Below the pieces are notes generated by a model that made no database searches, was not told the origin of the DNA, and was given only the letters and a program-made list of their open reading frames with translations. A stretch of DNA of 64,000 nt from a virus: the IMG/VR virus record IMGVR_UViG_3300021479_000014, positions 16,610-80,609 of that record; one strand, given 5' to 3'. The translations under genes and the position numbers were made by a program. Below are positions 39,410 through 48,301 of this stretch, in pieces. Positions within the stretch are counted from its first letter, which is position 1. Each line of letters opens with the position of its first letter.

Positions 39410-40212
39410 GACTAGCTTTCAGTTTGATGTGCGCATATGTGGAACGTTTTGGTAAACTACGGGAGAGTTTTCATTATAAAATAGGTGATCCAATTACTTC
39501 TTTTACCAAAAATGCGTTGACGAATCCACCATTTCAAAGATATTATTATTATGATTTTAATACTCCAGATTGGAATGTAGAATGGAAATGTTACAATCCA
39601 TCAGAAGGATTAATTGATTTTTTCTCTATTCGCCAAGATGCTTTGGACATGTCACCACATGCAGATTTCATCTTTATGCTAGATGATGAATTTGTATTCA
39701 AAGAAGGATCAACAGAAGTTATAAATCAATGTTGCAGATATTTATATGATAACCCAGATTGTGGCGCCATATATCTTGCTGGTAATTTTGGTGGCGAAGG
39801 TGATCATCACGGAGATGAAATATATATTACAAATAATAAACTTTTGAGTTTAAACCGCGGTATCGTGTTGCGCAACAAGCCTGTGAATATGGACAACCGT
39901 CTTCATGGATTAGGTTGGGCAGACGAAACTGTTATTGGCTTTACTAACTTGATACAAGGATATTATCTTGCCAGAAGGATGCATGTACCAATTGAACATG
40001 ATAGTATAAATTGGCTAAGTGAAGATAATAAAAATTTGAATTACAATACGAATTACATTATAAATGAAGGAATTGGAGCTGGAATCAACAGAACAATAGG
40101 AAGATGGAATAAACTTGATGTTTGGCCAGAAAATATATTTAACCTATATCGTCAAGCGGCGATGTTGAAAGGGTTCGTGCCTAAGTACGATGTTGACGGG
40201 AGTGTACTATGA
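39406..40212 (+). CDS. GT-A-type glycosyltransferase-like protein
   Basis: 268 residues. HADFIFMLDDEFVF (85-98) has a DDE that could be the DxD metal site of GT-A enzymes; the later DNRLHGLGWADETVIG fits an acceptor loop. It follows the methyltransferase in an overlapping three-gene set. In phages such enzymes glycosylate DNA bases or virion proteins. Only the motif and context support it. Confidence 0.55.
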   Translation: MRLAFSLMCAYVERFGKLRESFHYKIGDPITSFTKNALTNPPFQRYYYYDFNTPDWNVEWKCYNPSEGLIDFFSIRQDALDMSPHADFIFMLDDEFVFKEGSTEVINQCCRYLYDNPDCGAIYLAGNFGGEGDHHGDEIYITNNKLLSLNRGIVLRNKPVNMDNRLHGLGWADETVIGFTNLIQGYYLARRMHVPIEHDSINWLSEDNKNLNYNTNYIINEGIGAGINRTIGRWNKLDVWPENIFNLYRQAAMLKGFVPKYDVDGSVL

Positions 40213-40697
40213 CAGCAACGCGACAAGAAATCGTATCTCTGGTTGTTGGTGCATTTTTTGATGCTGAGAAATCACCAGCCCAAAGAAAGCTTAAAAGATT
40301 AGCTGAAGACGATGGTGTCGATCTTCAAAACAACAGAATAGCTTTTGCCGAATGGCTAGGCCAAAAGTTGAATGGTCAATCTGAACCTCAACCTCAAACT
40401 CAGCAAAGGCCAAATAGTAGAGTTAAGGACAGATTCAAAAAACATTCTCCAAGAGAATGGATAGATACAAAGATGAAAGATAGCCCATGGGCTAAAGCAG
40501 GTTTTCAAGGTATGAATAATAGAGATGAGGCACAAGATGTCATTGATGGAAATGATGCCATATTAGGTTTTCCATCATATAGAGATTGTACATGGGAGGA
40601 ATTAGAAAATGCGCCAGGTAATAGACCTGGATTTCTAATTAAGATGATCGTTGCACTCGAAAGCTTCAACGAAAAATACGCCTATATTAAACGATGA
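40209..40697 (+). CDS. Hypothetical protein
   Basis: 162 residues, ATG overlaps the previous stop. Helical N-terminus, Gln/Pro-rich linker (QSEPQPQTQQRPNSRVK, about 57-73), C-terminal half with Trp and acidic residues. Looks like two small domains joined by a linker. Not recognised. Confidence 0.6.
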   Translation: MTATRQEIVSLVVGAFFDAEKSPAQRKLKRLAEDDGVDLQNNRIAFAEWLGQKLNGQSEPQPQTQQRPNSRVKDRFKKHSPREWIDTKMKDSPWAKAGFQGMNNRDEAQDVIDGNDAILGFPSYRDCTWEELENAPGNRPGFLIKMIVALESFNEKYAYIKR

Positions 40698-41227
40698 TAG
40701 CCACAGTCTTTGATACAGAAACTACAGGATTGATCATCAATCCAGCACGTTCTCTTGCGCTGCAACCAGAGATCATCTCTTTTGCAGCGCAAGAGTTCAA
40801 TTTGATGACTGGTGAGAAATTTAATTCATTTTATAGAATATTCAAGCCAACTAGACCTATAAGTGAAGAGATAACAAAGATCACAGGATTTACCAATGAG
40901 CAACTTGCTATAGAACCGCCAATAAAAGATAGTTTAGATGAGATAACTATAATGCTGGAAAAAGCAAATTTGCTTATTGGTCAAAATATTACGTTTGATA
41001 AAGGTATGGTGGAATTAGAATTGAAACGATACGGTAAGAGAATTTTATGGCCAATGTCACTAGACTTAGTTGAGCATACTATCTATCTTAAAGGGTACAG
41101 ATTGAGTTTAACTAATTTACATTTGGAGTTGTTTGGTGTAGGATTTGAGTCTGCGCACCAAGCCAATGTAGACGTTGATGCAACATATCGTTGTGCTGTG
41201 GAATTATACAAGCGAGGGTTACTGTGA
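40694..41227 (+). CDS. DnaQ-like 3'-5' exonuclease (proofreading)
   Basis: 177 residues. FDTETTG (6-12) is Exo I with catalytic Asp7 and Glu9, NITFD (98-102) is Exo II, and HQANVDVDAT (155-164) is Exo III of the DEDDh family. Like the bacterial epsilon subunit but with no clamp-binding or C-terminal tail that I can see. It directly precedes DnaE, overlapping it by four bases, so the two are probably made together as a proofreading polymerase. Confidence 0.9.
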   Translation: MIATVFDTETTGLIINPARSLALQPEIISFAAQEFNLMTGEKFNSFYRIFKPTRPISEEITKITGFTNEQLAIEPPIKDSLDEITIMLEKANLLIGQNITFDKGMVELELKRYGKRILWPMSLDLVEHTIYLKGYRLSLTNLHLELFGVGFESAHQANVDVDATYRCAVELYKRGLL

Positions 41228-44109
41228 GGATCAGGTCTGAGTATAGCTTTCGCTATGCTTATGGTAAACTACCAGACGTACATAATCGCGTTCTGGAAAT
41301 GGATTGGAGTGCTTGTCCAATTAGTGATAGGATAAGCACATTCAGCTTTACCTCTTGGAATTTACTATGCGAACAAGTAAAAATGAAGCCAGTATTTGGT
41401 GTAGAATTAGGAGTCACATCTCTATTAGGTGTTAAGAGACCAGCTACATCTTTTTGGTCATTCTTTGCGCTCGATAAGTTGCGCACCATAAATGAATTGG
41501 TATATCAGACTACAAATAAGCCAGGACATTATCCATTATTAGATTATGGAGAAGCTTGCACTACTATAGATATGATTAAGATAGCTGACAATAAGGTCCA
41601 GTTACATGAAGTATATCCACATGATAATTTCTATATTGCACTGTCTCCATCAACGCCAATTGGATTATTTAGAGAAGCCAAATCTAGATGTTTTAACTTT
41701 ATGGCATCATCAGATAATGTGTTTCCATATGTAGAGGATAGAATACCGTATCATACCATTCTCTATAAAAATGCTGAGACAGCATCCTATCCACAATACA
41801 TCTTAACAGACGAAGAATGGCGCAAGTCTTTGCCATATGTCATAACAGATGAAGATGCACAACAGGCTATCAATAATAGAAATGAAGCTATGTTGCGGTG
41901 CAATGCAGTCTTGCTCAAAGCTGATGTATTTAAGCCAAAGAACAATTTCTCATTAAGAGATATGTGTGAGGAAGGTGCGCGTGAATTAGGTGTAGATTTA
42001 AATGATCCTCTCTATGCAGAACGTATGGAGAGAGAATTAAAAATGATTTACGATAAAGGATTTCAAGATTATTTTTACATTGTGGCAGATATGATGGCGT
42101 TTGCCAAGCAACACATGATAGTGGGGCCAGGCCGTGGATCATCAGCGGGTTCTTTGGTTTGTTATATTTGTGGCATTACAGCTGTTGATCCTCTTAGGTT
42201 CAATCTATTATTTGAAAGGTTCATCGACGTTACACGTACAGATCTTCCTGATATTGATCTTGATTTCAGCGATGTTAAGCGCCAGTTGGTTTTTGATTAT
42301 ATTCGTGACAAGTATGGAAATAACCATGTAGCGCGCTTAGGCTCAGTAATGAGTTATAAGCCTAAGTCCATCCTTAATACAGCTGGCGCTGCATTAGGTA
42401 TACCAAAATGGCTATGTGATAAAGTAGCTGATACTTTGATCGAAAGATCTTCAGCTGATTCGCGTGCGCTGCAAACGTTTGAGGAAACCTTCTATGACAC
42501 AGAAATAGGAAGGAAATTACTCAATGATTATCCAGAAATTTCTGCTGTTTTTGAAGTCGAAGATCATGCAACAAATGCAGGCCAGCATGCAGCCGGTATC
42601 GCCATTACTAGTGGTGAAGTATTGGACTATGTTGCTATTGATGGTCGCACTGGCGCAATCATGGCAGATAAGTACGATGCAGAGATTCTCAATATTCTTA
42701 AAATCGACTGTCTGGGCCTTTCCCAGCTATCTATATTTGAACGCGCCTTGGAATTAATAGGAGAAAATCCAAAGAACGGATTTCTTGAAATGCTGCCGTT
42801 AGATGATCAAACAGCATATGACGTTTTAAATAAGAAGCAATTCTCAGGTATATTCCAAGCAAATGGAAAAAGCTTGCAGATTTTGTTCCAATCTATTCAT
42901 ACTGATAGATTTGATGATTTAGTAGCAATCACTTCTCTGTCGCGCCCAGGTCCAGTTGCCTCTGGCGGTGCTGTTCGTTGGACACGCAAGAGAATGGGAA
43001 CAGAGCCAACAGTTTTTAAACATCCATTATTGGCGTCACATCTTGAAAGTACATATGGAGAAGTAGTCTATCAAGAACAGATTATGTCCATTTGTAGAGA
43101 TGTTGGGAAAATGCCTTTCTCTGAAATAGAGAAGGTTAGACGCGCCATGTCTAAGTCTCTGGGCGTAGAAGCCATTAAAGAATGGGGACAATCATTCAAA
43201 AGAGGCGCGCTAGAGAATGGAATATCAGAAGAATTGATAGATGTTATTTGGGGAGAGTTGACGCAATTCGGAGCATGGGCTTTTAATAAATCTCATGCAC
43301 TATCTTATTCTCTTATCACATATTGGTGTTGCTGGCTTAAGGCGCATCATCCAGTAGAGTTTGCTGCGGCTACTCTTGATAATGAAGCAGAGCCTATGAA
43401 GCAATTGCATCTTCTACGCGAACTTGACATAGAAGGTATTAAATATAAGCCATTAGATGTTGAACATTCAATAGATAAATGGACAATTAAAGTAGAAGAT
43501 GGTAAGAAAATTCTAGTTGGACCTTTGACAAATATCAAAGGCGTAGGTCCAGTTACTGTTCGCAAGATAATGGAATCACGCAACGGTGGTGCGCCACTAA
43601 CGCCAGCAATCTTAGATAAATTGGCAATAGCATCAACAAAGATAGACTCATTAACGCCTATTAGTGATGCAATCAATAAGTTGCATCCAGATTTAACTGC
43701 AATAAAAATCTTTTCTAGTCCAACTCCTATATCTGATTTGTATGCAGGATTAGATGGAGAATATATGATCTTTGGATTAGTCAAAAGAATACAGCCTAGA
43801 GATGAGAATGACTTGCACTCGATAGCAAAAAGAGATGGCAGAAAGTTGGAAGGTCCATCTTGGAGTTTAAATCTGTTTATGCATGACGATACAGATGAGA
43901 TACTCTGTAAGATTGATAGATTTGATTACGAAACATCAGGAAAGAGAATTGAAGAAATAGGCGGACAAGGTGATGCGCTCTATGCCATAAAAGGCCGCAT
44001 CCCACGCGGCTTTAGAATGATTTTAATATCAGGTATAAGATATTTGGGACGTATGTCTGATTTGGATATAAAAACGCCTAAGTATCAAGGAGCGGATCTG
44101 TTCGCATGA
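41224..44109 (+). CDS. dnaE: DNA polymerase III alpha subunit-like (C-family, DnaE)
   Basis: 961 residues from GTG 41224 (GTGA overlap; an in-frame ATG at 41191 lies inside the exonuclease gene). N-terminal PHP-like domain has SEYSFRYAYGKL where HxHS-type metal ligands usually stand, so it is degenerate. Palm motifs GPGRGSSAGS (301-310) and PDIDLDFSD (342-350) hold the catalytic Asp residues; RPGP, KSHALSYSLITYWCCWLKAHHP and a C-terminal OB-type region follow. About 200 residues shorter than cellular DnaE. This gives the phage its own replicative polymerase. Confidence 0.95.
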   Translation: MRIRSEYSFRYAYGKLPDVHNRVLEMDWSACPISDRISTFSFTSWNLLCEQVKMKPVFGVELGVTSLLGVKRPATSFWSFFALDKLRTINELVYQTTNKPGHYPLLDYGEACTTIDMIKIADNKVQLHEVYPHDNFYIALSPSTPIGLFREAKSRCFNFMASSDNVFPYVEDRIPYHTILYKNAETASYPQYILTDEEWRKSLPYVITDEDAQQAINNRNEAMLRCNAVLLKADVFKPKNNFSLRDMCEEGARELGVDLNDPLYAERMERELKMIYDKGFQDYFYIVADMMAFAKQHMIVGPGRGSSAGSLVCYICGITAVDPLRFNLLFERFIDVTRTDLPDIDLDFSDVKRQLVFDYIRDKYGNNHVARLGSVMSYKPKSILNTAGAALGIPKWLCDKVADTLIERSSADSRALQTFEETFYDTEIGRKLLNDYPEISAVFEVEDHATNAGQHAAGIAITSGEVLDYVAIDGRTGAIMADKYDAEILNILKIDCLGLSQLSIFERALELIGENPKNGFLEMLPLDDQTAYDVLNKKQFSGIFQANGKSLQILFQSIHTDRFDDLVAITSLSRPGPVASGGAVRWTRKRMGTEPTVFKHPLLASHLESTYGEVVYQEQIMSICRDVGKMPFSEIEKVRRAMSKSLGVEAIKEWGQSFKRGALENGISEELIDVIWGELTQFGAWAFNKSHALSYSLITYWCCWLKAHHPVEFAAATLDNEAEPMKQLHLLRELDIEGIKYKPLDVEHSIDKWTIKVEDGKKILVGPLTNIKGVGPVTVRKIMESRNGGAPLTPAILDKLAIASTKIDSLTPISDAINKLHPDLTAIKIFSSPTPISDLYAGLDGEYMIFGLVKRIQPRDENDLHSIAKRDGRKLEGPSWSLNLFMHDDTDEILCKIDRFDYETSGKRIEEIGGQGDALYAIKGRIPRGFRMILISGIRYLGRMSDLDIKTPKYQGADLFA

Positions 44110-44288
44110 AAAATCATCCACGAATAGTCGATCCAGGACACACTCATCCAATTCGACAATTGACGCCTGAAGAAAGTGCTGCGTCTCAAAAGGAACACGG
44201 TTTTGATATAAATGAACATTTAGCTGCACTTCCAGAGAAAGTGCGTGACGATTATGCAAAAGCCATAAAGAGACAATCTAAAATATGA
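44106..44288 (+). CDS. Small His/Glu-rich hypothetical protein
   Basis: 60 residues, ATG overlaps DnaE's stop. MKNHPRIVDPGHTHPIRQLTPEES then helical tail. No family recognised. Confidence 0.55.
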   Translation: MKNHPRIVDPGHTHPIRQLTPEESAASQKEHGFDINEHLAALPEKVRDDYAKAIKRQSKI

Positions 44289-44431
44289 GAATATTCATAT
44301 GGTTATTCAGTCTGTCTTTGATAGGATTATGGCTTACAGCACTGATAATAGTGCTGTTTGTTCCAAAAGTTCATAAGCATTTGTCAATAGATGGAGTGCA
44401 ATATGAAAATATGTCCAAGATGCGGAGGTGA
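44285..44431 (+). CDS. 48-residue single-pass membrane peptide
   Basis: ATG overlaps the previous stop. One hydrophobic segment (FIWLFSLSLIGLWLTALIIVLF) with a basic C-terminal side. The frame overlaps the next gene's start. Confidence 0.5.
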   Translation: MRIFIWLFSLSLIGLWLTALIIVLFVPKVHKHLSIDGVQYENMSKMRR

Positions 44432-44606
44432 AAAGAAAACTAATAAAGGAATTTATTGTCAGCCTTGTGCTGTTCACATTGCTGCTGTAAAAGGTAAACT
44501 GTCAAAACAGGCTAAGAAAAGTTCAAGTAAAGGAGGACTTAAAGGTGGTCCTTCATCGAGAAAAGGTAAAGTCAAAATAACTTTGCCTCCAGTTGGGAAG
44601 AAATAA
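44403..44606 (+). CDS. Small zinc-ribbon basic protein
   Basis: 67 residues from ATG 44403 with GGAG six bases upstream. CPRCGGE (4-10) and CQPC (about 20-23) form a zinc ribbon; the rest is Lys/Ser/Gly-rich and basic, likely nucleic-acid-binding. The TAATG with the next gene couples it to the helicase. Confidence 0.65.
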   Translation: MKICPRCGGEKKTNKGIYCQPCAVHIAAVKGKLSKQAKKSSSKGGLKGGPSSRKGKVKITLPPVGKK

Positions 44607-46321
44607 TGATACGAGTTGTTGCTGAAAATAGATATCTCACGGTCTATGGGCCATTTCCTTTAGATTTTTTGAAGGTATTGTCGCGCACCAGTGGACGTAA
44701 GATCTGGACCCAATCTAAGCAAGTTAGAGTGGAAGGTTCTGCATGGAATCTTAACATCTTAAAGAATAGTGGATTTGATTTAAATTTTGAAGATGCTACT
44801 AATGATATAAAAGAAATTGAAGAAATTAAGAATATGCTCACAATTGCTGATCCTATCAAACATAATTATCGTCCAAAACTTGCTCTTAAAGATCATCAAG
44901 TAGAAGGATTGAACCTTAGTTGTTATCGTCATGCATTTGCTTGGTTCCTAGAAATGGGTCTAGGTAAGACTGCAATGGCTATTGCCAATTTTTGTATTTT
45001 ATGGCTACAAAATACAATTGAAGCAGTTCTTATTTTAGCACCAAAAGGCGTACATAAGCAATGGATAGCAGAGGAAATTCCAAAACATATAGATCCAACT
45101 ATTCCTCTAAACATGACATTATGGACAGCTGGCGCTGCATACGAATCATCAGAATTAAAGGTGCATGGTGCGCTCAATATCTTTGCCATGAACATAGATT
45201 CAGTTAATACTAATGATGGTGATTTTGCAATTCGCCAATTTTTTAGTTTGTTTGGTGCTAAGTTCGATATGAAATATAGCAAGAAAGGAGAAAGATCATT
45301 CATAGTTGATAAGAAAAGCAAAGTAATGATGATTATTGATGAGTCTCATCAAATAGGAAATTATTCATCTAAAAGAACTCAAGAAACTATTGAGTTTGGT
45401 AAATTAACAGAATATAGAAGAATATTGACTGGAACTCCTATTGCCACAAGTCTACTTAATATTTGGTGTCAATTTATGTTTTTGGATAGTCGCATTATAG
45501 GTATTGATTATATCACGACATTTAAGTCGCGCTTCTGTGAGACTGGTGGCCATACAGGATATGATGTTATTGGCAGTAAGAATGTTGAAGAATTCTATAC
45601 TCTTATTGCATCACATTGTTATAGAAAGACCAAAAAAGAATGTCTGGATCTTCCAGATAAAATTTATGCTCAACGTACTTATGTGTTAGGAAATGAAACT
45701 CGTTGGCATTATGAAAATATTAAACAAGCTTTTATGACAAAATTAAAGTCAGGCAACGTAGTAGCGCCAGCTAATGCTCTCGCGTCTCTGGTGCGCCTCC
45801 AACAGATATGTTCAGGGTTTTTGCCAGACGAAAATGAGAATGAAATAGCAAGTAAGAGAGTTTATGAAATCTTCTCTTATGAGCGTGCAGATATAGCTCT
45901 GGATATGGTTAAGCAAATTGAAGGTCAAGTTATTATATGGGCACGATTTATTCCTGATATCAAATGTATAAGGCATAAATTCCAGAAAGATTTTGGAAAA
46001 GATATAGCTTTAATGGAAGAAAATGAACAATTTAAATCTGGTAAGAAAAAGATATTGCTCTCTAATCAAGCTAAAGGAATTGGCGGTAACTTACAAGAAT
46101 CAGGTTGCACAAATATGATATTCTATAATAACAGTTTCAATTTGATACATAGATTGCAACCAGAAGATCGTGTCCATAGAATGGGTATGCGTGGTGCATT
46201 AACTATTTGGGATATAACCGCAGATAGAACAGTTGATAAAATTATTGCGGATAATTTAAAAGCCAAAAAAGATTTATCTCAATTCGTATTAGATGACATT
46301 CGGCAGATAATAGAGGCTTAA
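44606..46321 (+). CDS. SF2/SNF2-type DNA helicase
   Basis: 571 residues. Walker A EMGLGKT (116-122), DESH (245-248) motif II, LTGTP (274-278) motif III, and a C-terminal arginine finger segment LQPEDRVHRMG. The motif set is that of SNF2-family translocases or DEAD/DEAH-like helicases in phages. It could restart forks, unwind recombination intermediates or strip proteins from DNA. A zinc-ribbon gene directly upstream is its likely partner. Confidence 0.85.
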   Translation: MIRVVAENRYLTVYGPFPLDFLKVLSRTSGRKIWTQSKQVRVEGSAWNLNILKNSGFDLNFEDATNDIKEIEEIKNMLTIADPIKHNYRPKLALKDHQVEGLNLSCYRHAFAWFLEMGLGKTAMAIANFCILWLQNTIEAVLILAPKGVHKQWIAEEIPKHIDPTIPLNMTLWTAGAAYESSELKVHGALNIFAMNIDSVNTNDGDFAIRQFFSLFGAKFDMKYSKKGERSFIVDKKSKVMMIIDESHQIGNYSSKRTQETIEFGKLTEYRRILTGTPIATSLLNIWCQFMFLDSRIIGIDYITTFKSRFCETGGHTGYDVIGSKNVEEFYTLIASHCYRKTKKECLDLPDKIYAQRTYVLGNETRWHYENIKQAFMTKLKSGNVVAPANALASLVRLQQICSGFLPDENENEIASKRVYEIFSYERADIALDMVKQIEGQVIIWARFIPDIKCIRHKFQKDFGKDIALMEENEQFKSGKKKILLSNQAKGIGGNLQESGCTNMIFYNNSFNLIHRLQPEDRVHRMGMRGALTIWDITADRTVDKIIADNLKAKKDLSQFVLDDIRQIIEA

Positions 46322-46382
46322 AGATGGTAATTAACCCTGATCAAACAGTAGAAAGAAAGTTGCTTTTCCTTCGCTTTTTTAG

Positions 46383-46411
46383 TTGCAATTGTCCGCGAAA
46401 TGTGTTATACC
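46383..46411 (+). promoter_or_regulatory. Sigma70-like promoter
   Basis: TTGCAA (46383-46388) and TATACC (46406-46411) with exact 17-nt spacing, upstream of the gene at 46464. No other gene in the 46322-46463 gap. Confidence 0.6.
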
Positions 46412-46463
46412 AGCGGTGTGAAGACGCTGTATAATCAACGTCTCTAGCAAGGAGAGCAGAGTA

Positions 46464-47303
46464 ATGGCTAAAATCTACCAGGTACGATACACAGTTGCTG
46501 ACAGCACTGTGGCGCACGAACACTATACTGAAAAAGGCGCCAAGGCTGACGCAAAGCAACTGTCCAAGGCTATCGGAAATGCGATGCTTGGAGAGATCGA
46601 GCGCGCAGAAGATGGCACAGACCTTATTCTACGTGTTTGGGAATATGCTGGCGGAGAACCAGGAAAGGCAATTCCAAAAGAAGGTTCACCTTCGGCAGTC
46701 AATGTAGTCAAGACCGCAGACGAAACGAAGTTGGCGGAAGGCACTATCGAAAAGAAGCCAAAAGCTCCGAAGAAAACTGACGAAGAGCGTATCGCTGAAA
46801 TTGCTGCCGACGCGCAGCGCAAACTTGATGAGATCGCTTCTGGTACCTTTGTTCTTCCAACTCGCGGTCGTCGCGTAGCTTCTGGCGAACCCAGAGCAGA
46901 ACGTAAGCCCAAGACGCCTGATCTCGACAAGGCGAAGAAGTTCCAGGAGCTTATGGGCGCCTCGGAAGGCGTTGCCAAACTTCTTACGGAAATTGGCGTT
47001 ACGACGGTCAGCCGGCGCGCCAAGGTTGCGGTTATTGTTATGGACAACAATGGCCCTATCTTCGCTTCGCAGGTTGCTGAGCTCTACAACACCAATCTTG
47101 ATGAAGGCGAAATCAAGATTGAAGTCAAGGAAGTTATGGCGTGCGTTAACCACGTTGTGTACCTGCTTACGCGTGAAGAGAAGCCTTGGCGCATTACGGT
47201 TCGGCCGAAGGATGGCGGAGATAAGCGCCTGAACTTCGTTCCAATTCGTGTCGAATACGAGGACAATGACGACGAACCGGAAGCGGATCAATCCGCTGCC
47301 TGA
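46464..47303 (+). CDS. GC-rich hypothetical protein
   Basis: 279 residues, AAGGAG upstream of ATG 46464. Beta start (YQVRYTVADSTVAHEHY), a Lys/Pro-rich acidic-basic linker (about 85-150), then a folded C-terminal part (AKVAVIVMDNNGPIFASQVAEL...VACVNHVVYLL) and acidic tail. GC content is higher than neighbours. Own promoter and terminator, so separately expressed, possibly abundantly. Not recognised. Confidence 0.7.
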   Translation: MAKIYQVRYTVADSTVAHEHYTEKGAKADAKQLSKAIGNAMLGEIERAEDGTDLILRVWEYAGGEPGKAIPKEGSPSAVNVVKTADETKLAEGTIEKKPKAPKKTDEERIAEIAADAQRKLDEIASGTFVLPTRGRRVASGEPRAERKPKTPDLDKAKKFQELMGASEGVAKLLTEIGVTTVSRRAKVAVIVMDNNGPIFASQVAELYNTNLDEGEIKIEVKEVMACVNHVVYLLTREEKPWRITVRPKDGGDKRLNFVPIRVEYEDNDDEPEADQSAA

Positions 47304-47311
47304 AGACTTGG

Positions 47312-47339
47312 GGAGCGCCCTTGTGGCGCTCCTTCTTTT
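47312..47339 (+). terminator. Terminator
   Basis: GGAGCGCC (47312-47319) with GGCGCTCC (47325-47332) and TTCTTTT. Directly after the GC-rich gene. Confidence 0.85.
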
Positions 47340-47350
47340 ATGAGGCGAAA

Positions 47351-47614
47351 ATGGACGCGTTTGACAAGATTAGATATTCTCCAATGGAGAAAAAGATTTT
47401 GGCTGCTATCCCGAAAGATGGCAGATATATCTCTACTTTAGAGTTAGTGGATATAGTTTATACAGATCCACCAAGGAACGCACGGCAATCAATTTTGACT
47501 GCTGTCAATTCGCTCATCAGTAAGAGCGACGAGAATATGGAACCTTGGGAAATTTTCAAATCTAAGCCTAGAGGTAGCCAACCCAGTTATTTCTGGTGTA
47601 AAGTACGAGAGTGA
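47351..47614 (+). CDS. Probable winged-helix protein
   Basis: 87 residues from ATG 47351 (GAGGCG upstream). MEKKILAAIPKDGRYISTLELVDIVYTDPPRNARQSILTAVNSLISK has helix-turn-helix-wing features. A small DNA-binding regulator is possible. Hairpin-rich DNA follows. Confidence 0.6.
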   Translation: MDAFDKIRYSPMEKKILAAIPKDGRYISTLELVDIVYTDPPRNARQSILTAVNSLISKSDENMEPWEIFKSKPRGSQPSYFWCKVRE

Positions 47615-47812
47615 AGTGTGCTTTAGACTACAAAAATAAGACGTATTTTTTTAAACAGCTTCCCAGGCATCATAGGCGGCCGATACGGTTCTAGGCTAGG
47701 GATATGCCCGACAAGGTAAAACGACCGTGCTAGGGCCGTTTCTAGCGGTTTAATCCGCTATCCTGCCCGCGATCTAGCACGATCCGTGCGAGCTAAACAG
47801 AGGGAGAGCCAC
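47615..47812. other. GC-rich hairpin region
   Basis: 198 bases without a gene, with small hairpins TAGCGG/CCGCTA and GCACG/CGTGC near 47743 and 47778. GC-rich like 9992-10423 and 48302-48949. Cannot be assigned. Confidence 0.35.
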
Positions 47813-48118
47813 ATGCAAAACATCTCAGAAATCAAAGTCCTAATTGATGAAATGGAAATGAAGATTGAATCATACGGAGATAAGACCGTATGGCAAAAAT
47901 CCAATAGCTCGGATTGGTACACTTTCGTTGTAGAAAGTGGCCCTAAGATTATCCAAAGTTGGAGAGAATTGGCTGCTTTGGTAAGACTTACGCCAGGAGA
48001 TCAATTACTAGAATTGATTGCTAAACTAGAAAGCATCCAAGCAATGGTTGCCAATCAAGACGTAATGCAGCTTGCAGTGAAACTCAACCGCTCTGTGGCG
48101 CCACCAATACAAGAATGA
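47813..48118 (+). CDS. Small hypothetical protein
   Basis: 101 residues from ATG 47813 with GGGAGAG upstream; in-frame ATG at 47786 lacks a site. Helical with central WYTFVVESGPKIIQSW segment. No known family. Confidence 0.6.
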   Translation: MQNISEIKVLIDEMEMKIESYGDKTVWQKSNSSDWYTFVVESGPKIIQSWRELAALVRLTPGDQLLELIAKLESIQAMVANQDVMQLAVKLNRSVAPPIQE

Positions 48119-48210
48119 ATTATAGCAAAGTTATCTAAGTTATCCAAAACCACTATAACTAAATCACAAATAATTTTTGTACTATACAAGGGCGCATAAA
48201 TATGTTACAG

Positions 48211-48223
48211 TTTGTTAATGTTT
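48211..48223 (+). promoter_or_regulatory. 13-mer shared with the early control region
   Basis: TTTGTTAATGTTT at 48211-48223 is identical to 5716-5728. It lies in the 183-base gap before the PEP-CTERM gene, which otherwise holds no gene. Confidence 0.4.
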
Positions 48224-48301
48224 CAAGAATAACTGTGAGTGCGTATTAACTCACCGTTATGCGTTGTAATGGTGCGTTCACCCAGATCTGGAGAACAACA
48301 C

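Noticed and set aside
42524-42757. Small alternative frame inside DnaE
   Set aside because: Shadow reading of the polymerase gene with no start signal of its own.
46495-47291. Overlapping frames on both strands across the GC-rich gene at 46464
   Set aside because: High GC opens many alternative frames; only the 46464 frame has promoter, RBS and terminator in order.
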